Positions 8,373 to 17,093 of a stretch of 64,000 bases of DNA are shown piece after piece (the first letter of the stretch is position 1; the number at the start of each line of letters is the position of its first letter). A program made the position numbers and the translations under genes. The notes under the pieces were generated by a model. That model was not told the DNA's origin and did no database searches. It saw only the letters and a program-made list of their open reading frames with translations. The stretch is from Deefgea chitinilytica (GTDB taxonomy: Bacteria; Pseudomonadota; Gammaproteobacteria; Burkholderiales; Chitinibacteraceae). The DNA is taken from positions 1 through 64,000 of the forward strand of contig NZ_WOFE01000008.1 of the NCBI RefSeq assembly GCF_016881405.1, in the 5' to 3' direction.

Positions 8373-9221
8373 CTAAGCCTCGTGATTGTCAGTGATTTTC
8401 TCGAGCAAAATAGAATGCACGCGGCGACTATCGGCGCGCAAAATCAGACAGCGATAACCATGGCAGTCGATACTTTCGCCTCGTTTTGGTACATGGCCAA
8501 AGCAATCCATCATCACGCCAGCTAAGGTATCAAATTCATCGGTGGGGAAGTGGCTGCCGATGGTCTCGTTCAAATCGCTAATTTCTGTGACGCCTTTGAC
8601 GCGCCAATGACCTTTGCGATCTTGCACCATATTGTCTTCGTCTTCATCCTCGTCGTATTCATCTTCGATGTCGCCGACGATTTGTTCCATCACGTCTTCA
8701 ATCGTCACCAAGCCTGCCACGCCACCGTATTCATCAACGACAATCGCCATGTGATTGCGATTATTGCGGAAGTCTTTCAACAATACATTCAGGCGTTTGG
8801 CTTCGGGAATATAAACCGCTGGGCGCAGCATATCGCGCACATTGAATTCGCTGTCTTTGGCGTAGTAGCGTAGCAAGTCTTTGGCGAGCAGTACGCCAAG
8901 CACATGATCTTTGCTGCCATCAATCACTGGAAAGCGAGAGTGAGCGGTTTCAATAACAAAGGGGATAAATTCGGCGGGGGAATCGTTGATGTCGATGACG
9001 TCCATTTGCGAGCGCGGCACCATGATGTCGCGCACTTGCATATCACCTACATTGAGCACGCCTTCGATCATACCAAGCGCGTCAGCGTCGAGCAGTTGGC
9101 GCTCGAACGCGGAATGCAAAATTTCAACCAGTTCGCCGCGGTTTTCCGGCTCCCGTAACAGGAAATGGGTGAGTCTTTCTAGCAGACTAGGTTTATGACT
9201 CGGGGACGGAACGTCGTCCAT
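8373..9221 (-). CDS. corC: CorC/HlyC-type CBS domain protein
   Basis: 282 residues, soluble. A tandem CBS pair covers about 60-185 (VRDIMVPRSQMDVI and DEYGGVAGLVTIEDVMEQIVGDIEDE), and the CorC_HlyC domain about 200-275 (FDTLAGVMM). A strongly acidic stretch (EYDEDEDEDN) joins them. The family is linked to magnesium and cobalt efflux, and in this operon context to envelope and lipoprotein functions; the exact role is unsettled. It lacks the DUF21 membrane domain of longer relatives, as E. coli YbeX does. Eight bases follow ybeY. Confidence 0.94.
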   Translation of the reverse strand: MDDVPSPSHKPSLLERLTHFLLREPENRGELVEILHSAFERQLLDADALGMIEGVLNVGDMQVRDIMVPRSQMDVIDINDSPAEFIPFVIETAHSRFPVIDGSKDHVLGVLLAKDLLRYYAKDSEFNVRDMLRPAVYIPEAKRLNVLLKDFRNNRNHMAIVVDEYGGVAGLVTIEDVMEQIVGDIEDEYDEDEDEDNMVQDRKGHWRVKGVTEISDLNETIGSHFPTDEFDTLAGVMMDCFGHVPKRGESIDCHGYRCLILRADSRRVHSILLEKITDNHEA

Positions 9222-9229
9222 AATTCAAA

Positions 9230-9697
9230 CTACTCCTTTTCGCTCAGATAAGGGTCATCATAACCCAGCTTCGTGACAATTTGTGTTTCAAGCGCTTCCA
9301 TCGCCTCGGCTTCTGCCTCATCAATGTGGTCAAAGCCTTGTAAATGCAGCATGCCATGCACGATCATGTGGCAATAATGCGCTAACAGTGGTTTTTTTTG
9401 CTCGAAGGCTTCGCGCTCAATTACCGAACCGCATAAGACTAAATCCCCCATCAATGGTGCGCCTGGCGGCAAATCTTCGTTAAAGGTAAACGTCAGTACA
9501 TTGGTGGCGTAATCTTTTTGGCGATAATCGCGATTTAAGCTTTGGCCTTCTTCTGCATCAACAAAGCGTAGCGTGACTTCAGCTTGCGTAAATTGCTTGG
9601 ACAGTGCCGCGCGAACCCATTTTTTGAGTAGGCTTTTGCGTGGAATCGGGCTGGCGAGACTTTCGTTTTGGATGGCAAGTTGGATATTGCGACTCAT
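9230..9697 (-). CDS. ybeY: Endoribonuclease YbeY, rRNA maturation factor
   Basis: 155 residues. A zinc-dependent single-strand endoribonuclease needed for 16S rRNA 3' maturation and ribosome quality control. The metal-binding signature [11 protein letters not shown] is at about residues 114-124 with all three histidines present. The N-terminal half contains the family segment [22 protein letters not shown]. It overlaps phoH by four bases. Confidence 0.97.
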   Translation of the reverse strand: MSRNIQLAIQNESLASPIPRKSLLKKWVRAALSKQFTQAEVTLRFVDAEEGQSLNRDYRQKDYATNVLTFTFNEDLPPGAPLMGDLVLCGSVIEREAFEQKKPLLAHYCHMIVHGMLHLQGFDHIDEAEAEAMEALETQIVTKLGYDDPYLSEKE

Positions 9698-10701
9698 GAG
9701 GCAAGGCCTTTGACGGCGCGGCGTTGTTCTTCGCGCGCCGCTTCTTGGGCGGCACGTTGCGCCGCGGTTTTTTCGTAAGCAGTGACGATTTTTTGTACCA
9801 ACGGGTGGCGAACGACGTCGGCTGCGGTGAAGTGATGTACGCCAATCCCGCGCACGCCTTGCAGTACTTCTTGGGCGTCAGTTAAACCTGACTTCTGATG
9901 TTTAGGCAGGTCGATCTGGGTGGCATCACCAGTGACTACGGCTTTGCTGCCAAAGCCAATCCGCGTGAGGAACATTTTCATTTGTTCCGGCGTGGTGTTT
10001 TGCGCTTCGTCCAAGATGATAAAGCTGTGGCTTAAAGTACGACCACGCATAAACGCTAGCGGTGCGATTTCAATGATTTGTTTTTCAAATAGCTTGGTGA
10101 CTTTTTCCACGCCCAATAAATCATACAGCGCGTCGTACAGTGGCCGTAAATACGGGTCGACTTTCTGCACCAAATCACCGGGCAAGAAACCGAGCTTTTC
10201 ACCGGCCTCAACCGCAGGGCGAACCAAGACTAGACGTTGCACAGTATCTCGCTCTAGCGCATCGACTGCACTGGCTACCGCCAGATACGTCTTGCCTGTG
10301 CCCGCTGGGCCAATACCAAACGTCACATCATGTTCGGCAATCATTTTGATGTAAGTGTTTTGCCCCGGCGTGCGGCCACGTAAATCACCGCGTTTGGTGC
10401 GCAATTGCGGCACGGTTGGATCAATAATTAGCTCATTGGGATTACGTAAAATTTCAATCAAACCCAGTTGCACCGTATCGACATCGAGCGGCTCGTCGGC
10501 ATCGTCGTAAAAGATTTCCAAGGCATCAAGCGCTTTGCGTGTTGCTTTGATTGCCCCAGTGACTTTGAACACCTCATTACGCCGCGCAATGGTAACGTCG
10601 AGCGCCACCTCGATTTGGCGCAGATTGTCATCCAAGGCGCCGCATAGATTGTCGAGGCGTTTGTTATCGATGGGGGTGAAGCTGATGGATTCGGTATGCA
10701 C
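9694..10701 (-). CDS. ybeZ: PhoH-like P-loop ATPase (YbeZ)
   Basis: 335 residues. The Walker A motif [13 protein letters not shown] is at about 125-137, and the Walker B-like region [15 protein letters not shown] at about 228-242. It contains the full PhoH domain with a short N-terminal extension typical of the YbeZ branch, which works with YbeY in ribosomal RNA metabolism. Translationally coupled to ybeY. The C-terminal basic, alanine-rich tail ([16 protein letters not shown]) could bind RNA (inferred). Confidence 0.95.
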   Translation of the reverse strand: MHTESISFTPIDNKRLDNLCGALDDNLRQIEVALDVTIARRNEVFKVTGAIKATRKALDALEIFYDDADEPLDVDTVQLGLIEILRNPNELIIDPTVPQLRTKRGDLRGRTPGQNTYIKMIAEHDVTFGIGPAGTGKTYLAVASAVDALERDTVQRLVLVRPAVEAGEKLGFLPGDLVQKVDPYLRPLYDALYDLLGVEKVTKLFEKQIIEIAPLAFMRGRTLSHSFIILDEAQNTTPEQMKMFLTRIGFGSKAVVTGDATQIDLPKHQKSGLTDAQEVLQGVRGIGVHHFTAADVVRHPLVQKIVTAYEKTAAQRAAQEAAREEQRRAVKGLAS

Positions 10702-10719
10702 AACAATCCTCGTTTGCGA

Positions 10720-12066
10720 TTAGATTTCTTGCGTCACAATCTCACCGCGCAAGCTGCGTGGGAAGGCGTCGGTGATTTTGACGTGCACAAATTGATTCAT
10801 CAAGCGCGGATTGCCTTCAAAATTCACGATGCGATTATTGTCGGTACGGCCAGCGAGTTCGGTTTTGTCTTTTTTGGCAAAACGCTCGACCAGCACGCGT
10901 TGTACGCTGCCGACCATGGCCAAATTAATCGCTTCGGCTTGTTGTTCCAGACGTTTTTGCATCCGTTGCAGACGGGTGAGTTTGACTTCTTCTGGCACAT
11001 CGTCGGGTAAATCGGCGGCAGGCGTACCAGGGCGACGGCTGTAAACAAAGCTGTAGCTGGTATCAAAACCGACGTCTTCGATCAATTTCATCGTGCGCTC
11101 GAAGTCTTCTTCGGTTTCGCCGGGGAAACCAACGATAAAGTCGCTCGAAAAACACAAATCAGGGCGCGCTTCGCGCAATTTGCGAATCACAGATTTGTAT
11201 TCCAGCGTGGTGTAACCGCGTTTCATATTCACTAATACGCGATCGGAACCCGCTTGTACTGGTAAATGCAATTGCGAGCACAGTTTTGGCAGCGTGCGGT
11301 AGCAATCGATAATCCGCGCCGTCATTTCTTTCGGATGGCTGGTGGTGTAACGAATCCGCTCGATGCCCGGAATTTCGTGCACGTATTCGAGCAAGGTGGC
11401 TAAATCAGCGGTTTCACCTTCATCAGAACCATCCAAAATCACACCGCGATAGGCGTTCACATTTTGGCCCAGCAAATGCAGCTCTTTGACGCCTTGCTGC
11501 GCCAAATGCGCGACTTCGGTGAGGATGTCTTCAAACGGGCGTGATACTTCTTCGCCACGCGTGTACGGCACCACGCAAAAACTACAATACTTTGAGCAGC
11601 CTTCCATAATCGACACATACGCCGCGCCACCTTCAACGCGTGCAGGCGGTAGGTGGTCGAATTTCTCGATTTCAGGGAAAGAAATATCAACTTGGCTGAT
11701 GCCGGATTTGCGCTTTTCAGCAATCAATTCGGGCAAGCGATGCAAAGTTTGCGGGCCAAATACAATATCCACATACGGCGCGCGTTTGACAATCGCATCG
11801 CCTTCTTGCGACGCCACACAGCCGCCAACGCCAATCACTAGATCCGGATTGGCGGTTTTTAGGTCTTTGATCCGGCCTAGATCAGAAAAAACTTTTTCCT
11901 GCGCTTTTTCGCGCACGCTACAGGTGTTAAACAAAATCACATCGGCTTCTTCGACATTATCGGTTTTCACCAAGCCTTCGGAGGCGTGTAACACGTCGAC
12001 CATTTTGTCCGAATCGTATTCGTTCATTTGGCAGCCGAAGGTTTTAATAAATACTTTTTTGCTCAT
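10720..12066 (-). CDS. miaB: tRNA-2-methylthio-N6-dimethylallyladenosine synthase
   Basis: 448 residues. A radical-SAM methylthiotransferase that converts i6A37 to ms2i6A37 in tRNAs reading UNN codons. The N-terminal UPF0004 domain begins [17 protein letters not shown] and carries the three cysteines of one iron-sulfur cluster. The radical-SAM triad CSKYCSFC is at about 155-162, and the TRAM domain fills about 380-445. First gene of the miaB-phoH-ybeY-corC-lnt cluster, 18 bases before phoH. The start ATG is preceded by AGAAAAGAAG. Confidence 0.97.
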   Translation of the reverse strand: MSKKVFIKTFGCQMNEYDSDKMVDVLHASEGLVKTDNVEEADVILFNTCSVREKAQEKVFSDLGRIKDLKTANPDLVIGVGGCVASQEGDAIVKRAPYVDIVFGPQTLHRLPELIAEKRKSGISQVDISFPEIEKFDHLPPARVEGGAAYVSIMEGCSKYCSFCVVPYTRGEEVSRPFEDILTEVAHLAQQGVKELHLLGQNVNAYRGVILDGSDEGETADLATLLEYVHEIPGIERIRYTTSHPKEMTARIIDCYRTLPKLCSQLHLPVQAGSDRVLVNMKRGYTTLEYKSVIRKLREARPDLCFSSDFIVGFPGETEEDFERTMKLIEDVGFDTSYSFVYSRRPGTPAADLPDDVPEEVKLTRLQRMQKRLEQQAEAINLAMVGSVQRVLVERFAKKDKTELAGRTDNNRIVNFEGNPRLMNQFVHVKITDAFPRSLRGEIVTQEI

Positions 12067-12514
12067 TGCGTAACTTCTTTTCTAAAAAACTTAATGTATA
12101 TGCCTAGCCGTATTGAAATTTAATGCTTTGATGGGTATACCCATCAAGGAAAATAATAAGCGGCACTATGATGTATTGGTTTGGGAGTTGGTATTTAAAT
12201 CGTTAGGCTGGATTTTAACGCAAATCACGGCTTGAGCGGCGCTGATTAACTGAGGAATTTGTTACTAAAAACAGAGGCTTGCAAATTGGTCGCTTACTTT
12301 TTGCTGCTGAGCTTACCGATTGCTCACGTTTTATGCGTGCTGTCGTTGATTTATCCATGCCAGCGTCAAGTACGTAAAAAGGCTGTTCGATGGATTGAGT
12401 GCACGCTGCCATTAACAATGGACAGCGTGTAAATTAAAGCAGTTATATGGTTTAGACAAAAAGCGCCCGGTGATCGGTTCAGCTAGGTCTAGTGCTTGGC
12501 AATCGATTCATTGC
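12067..12514. other. Intergenic region upstream of miaB
   Basis: About 450 bases with no supported gene. It contains the perfect palindrome GATGGGTATACCCATC at about 12129-12144, which resembles the ends of the GGGTAT/ATACCT hairpin family. A strong stem-loop (arms CACGCTGCCATT and AATGGaCAGCGTG, 12402-12429) and the terminator at 12491-12522 also lie here. The miaB promoter must be in the left part. A 67-codon minus-strand frame (12215-12418) looks spurious. Confidence 0.45.
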
Positions 12515-12522
12515 CTAGCACT
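12491..12522 (-). terminator. Hairpin at the end of the 121-residue gene
   Basis: Arms AGTGCTTGGCAAT (12491-12503) and ATTGCCTAGCACT (12510-12522) pair over 13 bp with one mismatch. The stop codon of the upstream minus-strand gene lies inside the stem. No T-run follows, so this is either a Rho-aided terminator or a 3' stabiliser. Confidence 0.5.
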
Positions 12523-12880
12523 GAACAAACAAACATTCCAAACCAAAAAAAGTTGCTCGAGGCTCTTTAATCCGGCCAATCGACTTCAGATATTCCACTT
12601 CCTCGGGCGACAAAATCCAAGCTCGCCAAATCAAATCCTGCCGACTCGGCTCAACCTGAACCCAAACCGGAACATTCGCTGGAACACGCTGTGGAGCAAG
12701 CAAACGATTTTGCTCATCCCGAATTTGAAATGCAGCGGAAGTGTAATACTCCTTACCATCTAAACGAATGACTGGGGGGGTGAAGGAATCCAAAGTGGTG
12801 TAAACGCCTTCGGGCAGTACTCGACCAGCGAAGGTGGGTATGCAAGTAATGAAGAGCAATATAAATAAGAATTTACGCAT
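12515..12880 (-). CDS. Small exported protein of unknown function
   Basis: 121 residues. A clear signal peptide (MRKFLFILLFITCIPTFAG, cleavage probably after TFA) is followed by about 100 residues with no family I recognise. The middle, YYTSAAFQIRDEQNRLL, suggests a small beta-rich domain. Two cysteines close to the C-terminus (LECLFVQC) could form a disulfide. It lies 92 bases downstream of the ABC ATPase gene on the same strand and could be the last gene of that cluster. AT content resembles the cluster only partly, so membership is uncertain. Confidence 0.65.
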   Translation of the reverse strand: MRKFLFILLFITCIPTFAGRVLPEGVYTTLDSFTPPVIRLDGKEYYTSAAFQIRDEQNRLLAPQRVPANVPVWVQVEPSRQDLIWRAWILSPEEVEYLKSIGRIKEPRATFFGLECLFVQC

Positions 12881-12972
12881 AAGTTAACGCTCTATTTGAT
12901 GTTTTACCTTCCATAGTAGCAAGGTTGTTTCATGGAATAAAAGTTAAATCAATAATAGTTGCTGACTTGTGC

Positions 12973-13890
12973 TTAATTCGAAATTTGATTTGAATTATTT
13001 TGCTCATTCAGGATTTTGAAAAATACTGTTTCAAGTGAAACTGCTGGCTTCACTGTGAGCAAGTGGCCATTATTTGCGCTGATCTGTTGAATAAAGTTCG
13101 GAAGTTCACTTTGTGTAACTTCAATCTCGAATTCAGAGTCACGAATTTGAATATTTGAGCTATGAATTGGTTGCTCTGCATTGTAGCGCACCAAATAGCA
13201 ATCTGCGCGTTCCGCGGCAAGCTCACGTGGCGATCGAGTGGTGAGTAGTTCGCCTTTATGAATGAAGCCAAAGCGATCTGCAATACGCTCCACATCATGT
13301 AGTACATGTGAGGTGAAAAAAATCGCACCACCTTGTTTTTTGTATTCAGCTAATATTTCGATTACATCTTTACGGCCAACAGGGTCTAGTCCAGACAGAG
13401 GCTCGTCCAATACAAGTAACTTTGGGTTAACAACTAAGGCATGAGCTAAAGCAACACGTTGCGCCGTACCTTTGGAAAGTGAGCGAATACGTTGTTTGGC
13501 GACATGGCCAATTGAAAAACGTTCAAGCCATTGAGTGCACCATGCGTCTTTGTCTGTACGGCGAATGCCGTACATGTCTAAGCCCATTTGCAGAATTTCT
13601 AATGGTGTAAATTGTTCGTATAAAGCGGGCGATTCTGGTACGTAGGCAATGCCTTTTCGAGCATCTGCATTTCTTGCCGATACACCATACAATTGCACAT
13701 CACCAGTGTAATCATCGATGATATCGAGCATGATTTTAATGGTGGTTGATTTGCCAGCGCCATTTGGACCAACAAAGCCAAAAACTTCGCCTTCGGCTAC
13801 TGAGAAATTGATATTGTGCAGAGCTTGTATTAATTTGCCTTTTGATCGGAAGTATTTGTTTACTGCTTTATATTCAAGTGCATTAGGCAT
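12973..13890 (-). CDS. ABC transporter ATP-binding protein, possibly PilH-like
   Basis: 305 residues. Walker A GPNGAGKSTTIKIML is at about 38-52, the signature LSKGTAQRVALAHAL at about 138-152, Walker B LLVLDEPLSGLDP at about 158-170, and a switch histidine in TSHVLHD. The length and the C-terminal 70 residues match the ABC-2/CcmA-like branch. It energises the permease encoded two genes upstream. Its place in a pilin cluster recalls Myxococcus xanthus PilH, an ABC ATPase needed for type IV pilus assembly; this assignment is inference from context. The local sequence is AT-rich. Confidence 0.88.
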   Translation of the reverse strand: MPNALEYKAVNKYFRSKGKLIQALHNINFSVAEGEVFGFVGPNGAGKSTTIKIMLDIIDDYTGDVQLYGVSARNADARKGIAYVPESPALYEQFTPLEILQMGLDMYGIRRTDKDAWCTQWLERFSIGHVAKQRIRSLSKGTAQRVALAHALVVNPKLLVLDEPLSGLDPVGRKDVIEILAEYKKQGGAIFFTSHVLHDVERIADRFGFIHKGELLTTRSPRELAAERADCYLVRYNAEQPIHSSNIQIRDSEFEIEVTQSELPNFIQQISANNGHLLTVKPAVSLETVFFKILNEQNNSNQISN

Positions 13891-13908
13891 TTTTTGATAA
13901 GCTCAAAA

Positions 13909-14730
13909 TTAATTAAATTTAAACTGTTTGAGTTGAAACTGTCCGTTCTCGAATTCATAACCGAGCCCAAGTGGATCGTGAGGGATCGCTGTTAAAACGC
14001 CGCTACTAAAAAGATCAAATGGATTTGTTAGTGGTTTTTTATATTTTGATTCAAAAGTTTTTTGCGCATTTTGTAGTGTAATCAATCCTGTAAGTCTTAA
14101 TATTCTTTTTTCTAGTAATGCTTTTAAATTGTTATCTGTGCTTTTGTTCTTTTGATCTTTTAAAAAAGCAAGTGCCGCTTCGTTGTTTGATAACGTTCCA
14201 GCTTCAATCATAATGGCTATTTTTTTATACATTACACTTTTTTTGTCTGAACGGTCTGCCGCTGTTAGAATTGCTTTTTTTGCTTCTGCCGTTTCATTAA
14301 AAAAATAGTGGCGGTTAAAGCCATAAAAGAACGCAGGGATATCATCCCAGTACCGGCATTTCATCGCCTTTTTAAGTATGCTACTGCCCTCTTTAGGAGA
14401 TCCACCCCAAGAAAGTAGGGCATTTGTATTGTAGTAATTGTCTTCGTGGCAAGGGTTTAGTTGGGCAATAACTGAGTTAACTCTGAGTCGAAATAATGTG
14501 TCAATCGCATTATTGCCGCTCCATGTACTTGCTGCGCGAATCGCTTCAAAATTTGCAGCTAAAAATGGATCCCCTGCCGCTAGAATAATTTGTAAAGTGG
14601 CAGGAATAACAATCCTATCCATGCCTTGATTTTTATTGGTATTTGTGACTGTTTTGTTGTTTGCCGAAATAAAAACAAATAGACTAAATGAAATCACTGA
14701 GGCCAATATGGTAATAAAATTTTTCTTCAT
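13909..14730 (-). CDS. Exported protein between ABC permease and ATPase genes
   Basis: 273 residues. A signal peptide or N-terminal anchor (ITILASVISFSLFVFISA) is followed by a helical, probably repeat-like region of about 170 residues (alanine- and leucine-spaced, TPR-like appearance). The C-terminal segment, roughly 225-270 (FESKYKKPLTNPFDLFSSG...IPHDPLGLGYEF), resembles the tail found in some pseudopilin-like and PilG-like proteins. I do not recognise a family with certainty. It starts one base after the permease gene, so it is coupled to it. It may be a periplasmic partner of the ABC complex, comparable by position to PilG of Myxococcus (inference). Confidence 0.6.
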   Translation of the reverse strand: MKKNFITILASVISFSLFVFISANNKTVTNTNKNQGMDRIVIPATLQIILAAGDPFLAANFEAIRAASTWSGNNAIDTLFRLRVNSVIAQLNPCHEDNYYNTNALLSWGGSPKEGSSILKKAMKCRYWDDIPAFFYGFNRHYFFNETAEAKKAILTAADRSDKKSVMYKKIAIMIEAGTLSNNEAALAFLKDQKNKSTDNNLKALLEKRILRLTGLITLQNAQKTFESKYKKPLTNPFDLFSSGVLTAIPHDPLGLGYEFENGQFQLKQFKFN

Positions 14731-14731
14731 T

Positions 14732-15541
14732 TTATATGAATTTTTTTCTATTGAGAGACCAAATGGATAATGTGATTAGTCCGATTCCGTAAAGTAGGTT
14801 GGTTGCTATATTTAACGTCCAATTGTGTGGTAAGAAAGTTAAACTATCGTATAGTGCAATGGCTCTTGTATCTAAAGCATTAAAATCAGGCAGTAAATAT
14901 CCGAGGATGCCTATTGATGATTTATATTCACTTGAGTTCTTCATAAGAGACGTGTTGTTTTCTAGTAAAGCAATCATTGGCGCAAAAGATCGAGCAGCTA
15001 ATGTGAATCCGACTGTGCCAATCAAAACAAAACTGGGGGTGCTAGCACGAATGGCTAGTAGTGATGCGATTGCGGCGATCACAAATAATTCAATAGCGAT
15101 AAAGCTAAATGTAATGAGGTAAGGTTTGCCAAGTGAGACAGGAGTTGCTTGTTCATATCCGGCGCTAATTGATTTTAAGCAAAGTAATAGTGTCAGACTT
15201 AGGAGGAATAATAGTGCAATTTGTAATGCATAAATAGCAACCAATCGACCGAGTAAAAAACTTTGTCGCGTCTTTGGGTAGGAGAGGGATGTAAGATAAA
15301 GTTTTCGGTCAAACTCTTTAGTAAACAACTCTTGTGCCAATAAAATACAAATAATAGGTAGCACTATTTTAATGTAAGATATTCCTATATCTAATGCAAC
15401 CGTGGCGGGCTGTCTGCCACTAAACTCAGCGCTTAGCCAAGTAATCAAAATTAAAAATATGGCTGAATATATGCAGATAGGAATAAATTTTGCACGAGAG
15501 ACGATACGAATTGCTGTTAATATTTCGGTTTTGAGCGGCAT
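14732..15541 (-). CDS. ABC-2 type transporter permease, possibly PilI-like
   Basis: 269 residues with about six hydrophobic segments (near 18-38, 55-72, 100-122, 145-165, 172-190 and 240-260) and the ABC-2 layout. The cytoplasmic stretch LFTKEFDRKLYLTSLSYPKTR precedes the third helix, as in these permeases. It should pair with the ATPase at 12973-13890. Located 53 bases after a short prepilin gene. The substrate is unknown; a role in pilus assembly is suggested only by the neighbours. Confidence 0.82.
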   Translation of the reverse strand: MPLKTEILTAIRIVSRAKFIPICIYSAIFLILITWLSAEFSGRQPATVALDIGISYIKIVLPIICILLAQELFTKEFDRKLYLTSLSYPKTRQSFLLGRLVAIYALQIALLFLLSLTLLLCLKSISAGYEQATPVSLGKPYLITFSFIAIELFVIAAIASLLAIRASTPSFVLIGTVGFTLAARSFAPMIALLENNTSLMKNSSEYKSSIGILGYLLPDFNALDTRAIALYDSLTFLPHNWTLNIATNLLYGIGLITLSIWSLNRKKFI

Positions 15542-15594
15542 GAGCTTTCTTTTCGGGATTCTGTTTCAATAGATTGTAACTATCTTAGTGCAAA

Positions 15595-15774
15595 TCACGG
15601 TTCTTTTTTATTTGCGATAATCACCGTCATGCTATTTCTGAGGTCTGTTTGTGCGCTTGAGTCATTACTTTTTGCTCTCAATTCACTAAATTGTGGGATA
15701 GCAATTGAAGCTAGAATAGCAATAATAGCCACAACAATCATTAGTTCTATCAAGGTAAACCCTAGGTTTCTCAT
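15595..15774 (-). CDS. Short type IV prepilin (59 residues), second copy
   Basis: 59 codons from the ATG at 15774, preceded by AAGGA at proper spacing. The protein is almost only the type III signal and N-terminal alpha helix of a pilin: [29 protein letters not shown], then a short hydrophilic tail ending NKKEP. Glycine before the cleavage site, Phe+1 and Glu+5 are all present, so a PilD-type peptidase should process it. The globular head of ordinary pilins is missing. It resembles the N-terminal-only pilins of Desulfuromonadales (Geobacter PilA-N type), with few aromatic residues. Neighbours are a secreted cysteine-rich protein and another short prepilin upstream, and an ABC permease downstream. 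Confidence 0.9.
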   Translation of the reverse strand: MRNLGFTLIELMIVVAIIAILASIAIPQFSELRAKSNDSSAQTDLRNSMTVIIANKKEP

Positions 15775-15895
15775 GATGATTCCTTTTTAGAGATCTAAAG
15801 TATGTACTACGTTGATAGATATTAGTGATTGCTGTGGCCGTGGTAGCGATTCATGCCAGTAGACAAAGTTCATCTGACAATCATCGCAAATTTAC

Positions 15896-16321
15896 TTATT
15901 TAACTGCGCCTGCTAAATCTGCACCAGAACATGGTTTTGGAAACTCAATCGCGCCCATAGAACCACCCTTGCTAGATAAGGTAAACCCTTTATAGCCAGT
16001 AACTTCGATTTCTTTACCTTCCTCAGTGCATCCTTCAATATTCCATTTTGGAGTCTCATTAGGGGCTGCACTATTTGAACATTTAAACTTAGCTGGTCCA
16101 CGGCTACCAGAGCTACTGCATGTTCCGAATGTAATTGTAGCGGCAGCTTCATCGCAAGCAAATGCAGCAGAAACATTTTTTGATAAGATGATTTTTGCAT
16201 CATTTTCAAGTAGCTTGCAGTCATCTTTTTTTACTATACCATCTTTAACTTCTGTACCGGCGACTGTAAAAGCAGTAGAGAAGCCAAGTGCGAGTGCTAG
16301 AATTGTAAGGCTTTTTTTCAT
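15896..16321 (-). CDS. Secreted six-cysteine protein between short prepilins
   Basis: 141 residues. A signal peptide (MKKSLTILALALGFSTAFTVAG, cleavage near AFTVAG) is followed by a mature domain of about 119 residues with six cysteines (DDC, FAC, GTC, FKC, EGC, KPC), enough for three disulfides. No family is recognised with certainty. It begins 20 bases after the first short prepilin gene. By order and size it resembles the Spc or PilA-C partner that supplies the globular part to Geobacter's truncated pilin. That the two form a heterodimer is inference. An alternative is an unrelated periplasmic or surface protein. Confidence 0.75.
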   Translation of the reverse strand: MKKSLTILALALGFSTAFTVAGTEVKDGIVKKDDCKLLENDAKIILSKNVSAAFACDEAAATITFGTCSSSGSRGPAKFKCSNSAAPNETPKWNIEGCTEEGKEIEVTGYKGFTLSSKGGSMGAIEFPKPCSGADLAGAVK

Positions 16322-16341
16322 GGTAGTTCTCCAAGTGTTAA

Positions 16342-16521
16342 TTATTTTTGGCCAGCAACTAAAACAGTCAAGCCATTTTTAACGTCTGATTGTGCAGAAG
16401 CATCATTTGCTTTTGCACGGTATTCAGCGAATTGAGGGATTGCAATTGCAGCCAAGATACCAATAATCGCTACCACGATCATTAGCTCAATCAGTGTAAA
16501 ACCTTTTTGTAATTTTTTCAT
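16342..16521 (-). CDS. Short type IV prepilin (59 residues), first copy
   Basis: 59 codons from the ATG at 16521, with CAGGAG upstream. Leader MKKLQKG, then [20 protein letters not shown], then [32 protein letters not shown]. All PilD recognition residues are present (G-1, F+1, E+5). The mature protein is 52 residues, so it ends soon after the first helix, with no beta-sheet head and no disulfide loop. The segment [11 protein letters not shown]...SAQSDVKN is close to that of Geobacter PilA-N as I recall it. First gene of the cluster: short pilin, secreted protein, short pilin, permease, exported protein, ATPase. Confidence 0.92.
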   Translation of the reverse strand: MKKLQKGFTLIELMIVVAIIGILAAIAIPQFAEYRAKANDASAQSDVKNGLTVLVAGQK

Positions 16522-16637
16522 TTTCGAAACTCCTGTTATGGGTGAGGTGCTTGCCTGTTTAGTATAAGCAGGATGTGTGCCAGAGTTTGAATTGGTTTAT
16601 ATATTTTTTAACTTTTTGTATGGTTATATTGTGTAAC

Positions 16638-17093
16638 CTACTGATTTAAGATGTTTAATTGGTATCGCCGTTGGTTGGCAGACCCCCTCCATGGCAGGCT
16701 AGTGGGCTGATCTTGCTCATATTTCCCATCAATTAGCACATCAACGTAGTGAAGGATGTCTAGCTCAGCGATTTCTTCATACACATATCCGGTCCATAGC
16801 CAAATATTCTTGCTTGGATAACGTTGTTTGAAGGCTTGGCAGAGCTTGAGGATGGCGCTGCGGTTGGCGGGGTGGAGGGGGTCGCCGCCGGAGAGGCTCA
16901 GACCATCGTGATTTTCGCAGGCGTCTAACAATTCTTGTTCAATTTGTGCCGTAAAAGGTAAGCCTGCTTTTCTATCCCACGTCGATTCGTTGTAGCAGCC
17001 AGCGCAGGCGTGCGTGCAGCCAGTGACAAAAAGCGTCACTCGGATGCCTTCGCCATTCACAAGATCGTGGGTGTAGTAGCGGTCGTAGTTCAT
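16638..17093 (-). CDS. nrdG: Anaerobic ribonucleotide reductase-activating protein
   Basis: 151 residues. A radical-SAM enzyme that installs the glycyl radical in NrdD. The cluster motif CTHACAGC (CX3CX2C) is at about residues 26-33, followed by YNESTW. The glycine-rich SAM motif is LSLSGGDPLHP. Length matches the NrdG family (about 150-160). It overlaps nrdD by four bases and is cotranscribed with it. Confidence 0.97.
   Translation of the reverse strand: MNYDRYYTHDLVNGEGIRVTLFVTGCTHACAGCYNESTWDRKAGLPFTAQIEQELLDACENHDGLSLSGGDPLHPANRSAILKLCQAFKQRYPSKNIWLWTGYVYEEIAELDILHYVDVLIDGKYEQDQPTSLPWRGSANQRRYQLNILNQ

Noticed and set aside
12215-12418. 67-codon minus-strand frame upstream of miaB
   Set aside because: No family resemblance, no ribosome binding site, atypical composition; more likely non-coding.
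15595-16521. Calling the short prepilins conductive 'e-pilins'
   Set aside because: They share length with Geobacter PilA but have few aromatic residues after the N-terminal helix, so conductivity cannot be claimed from sequence.
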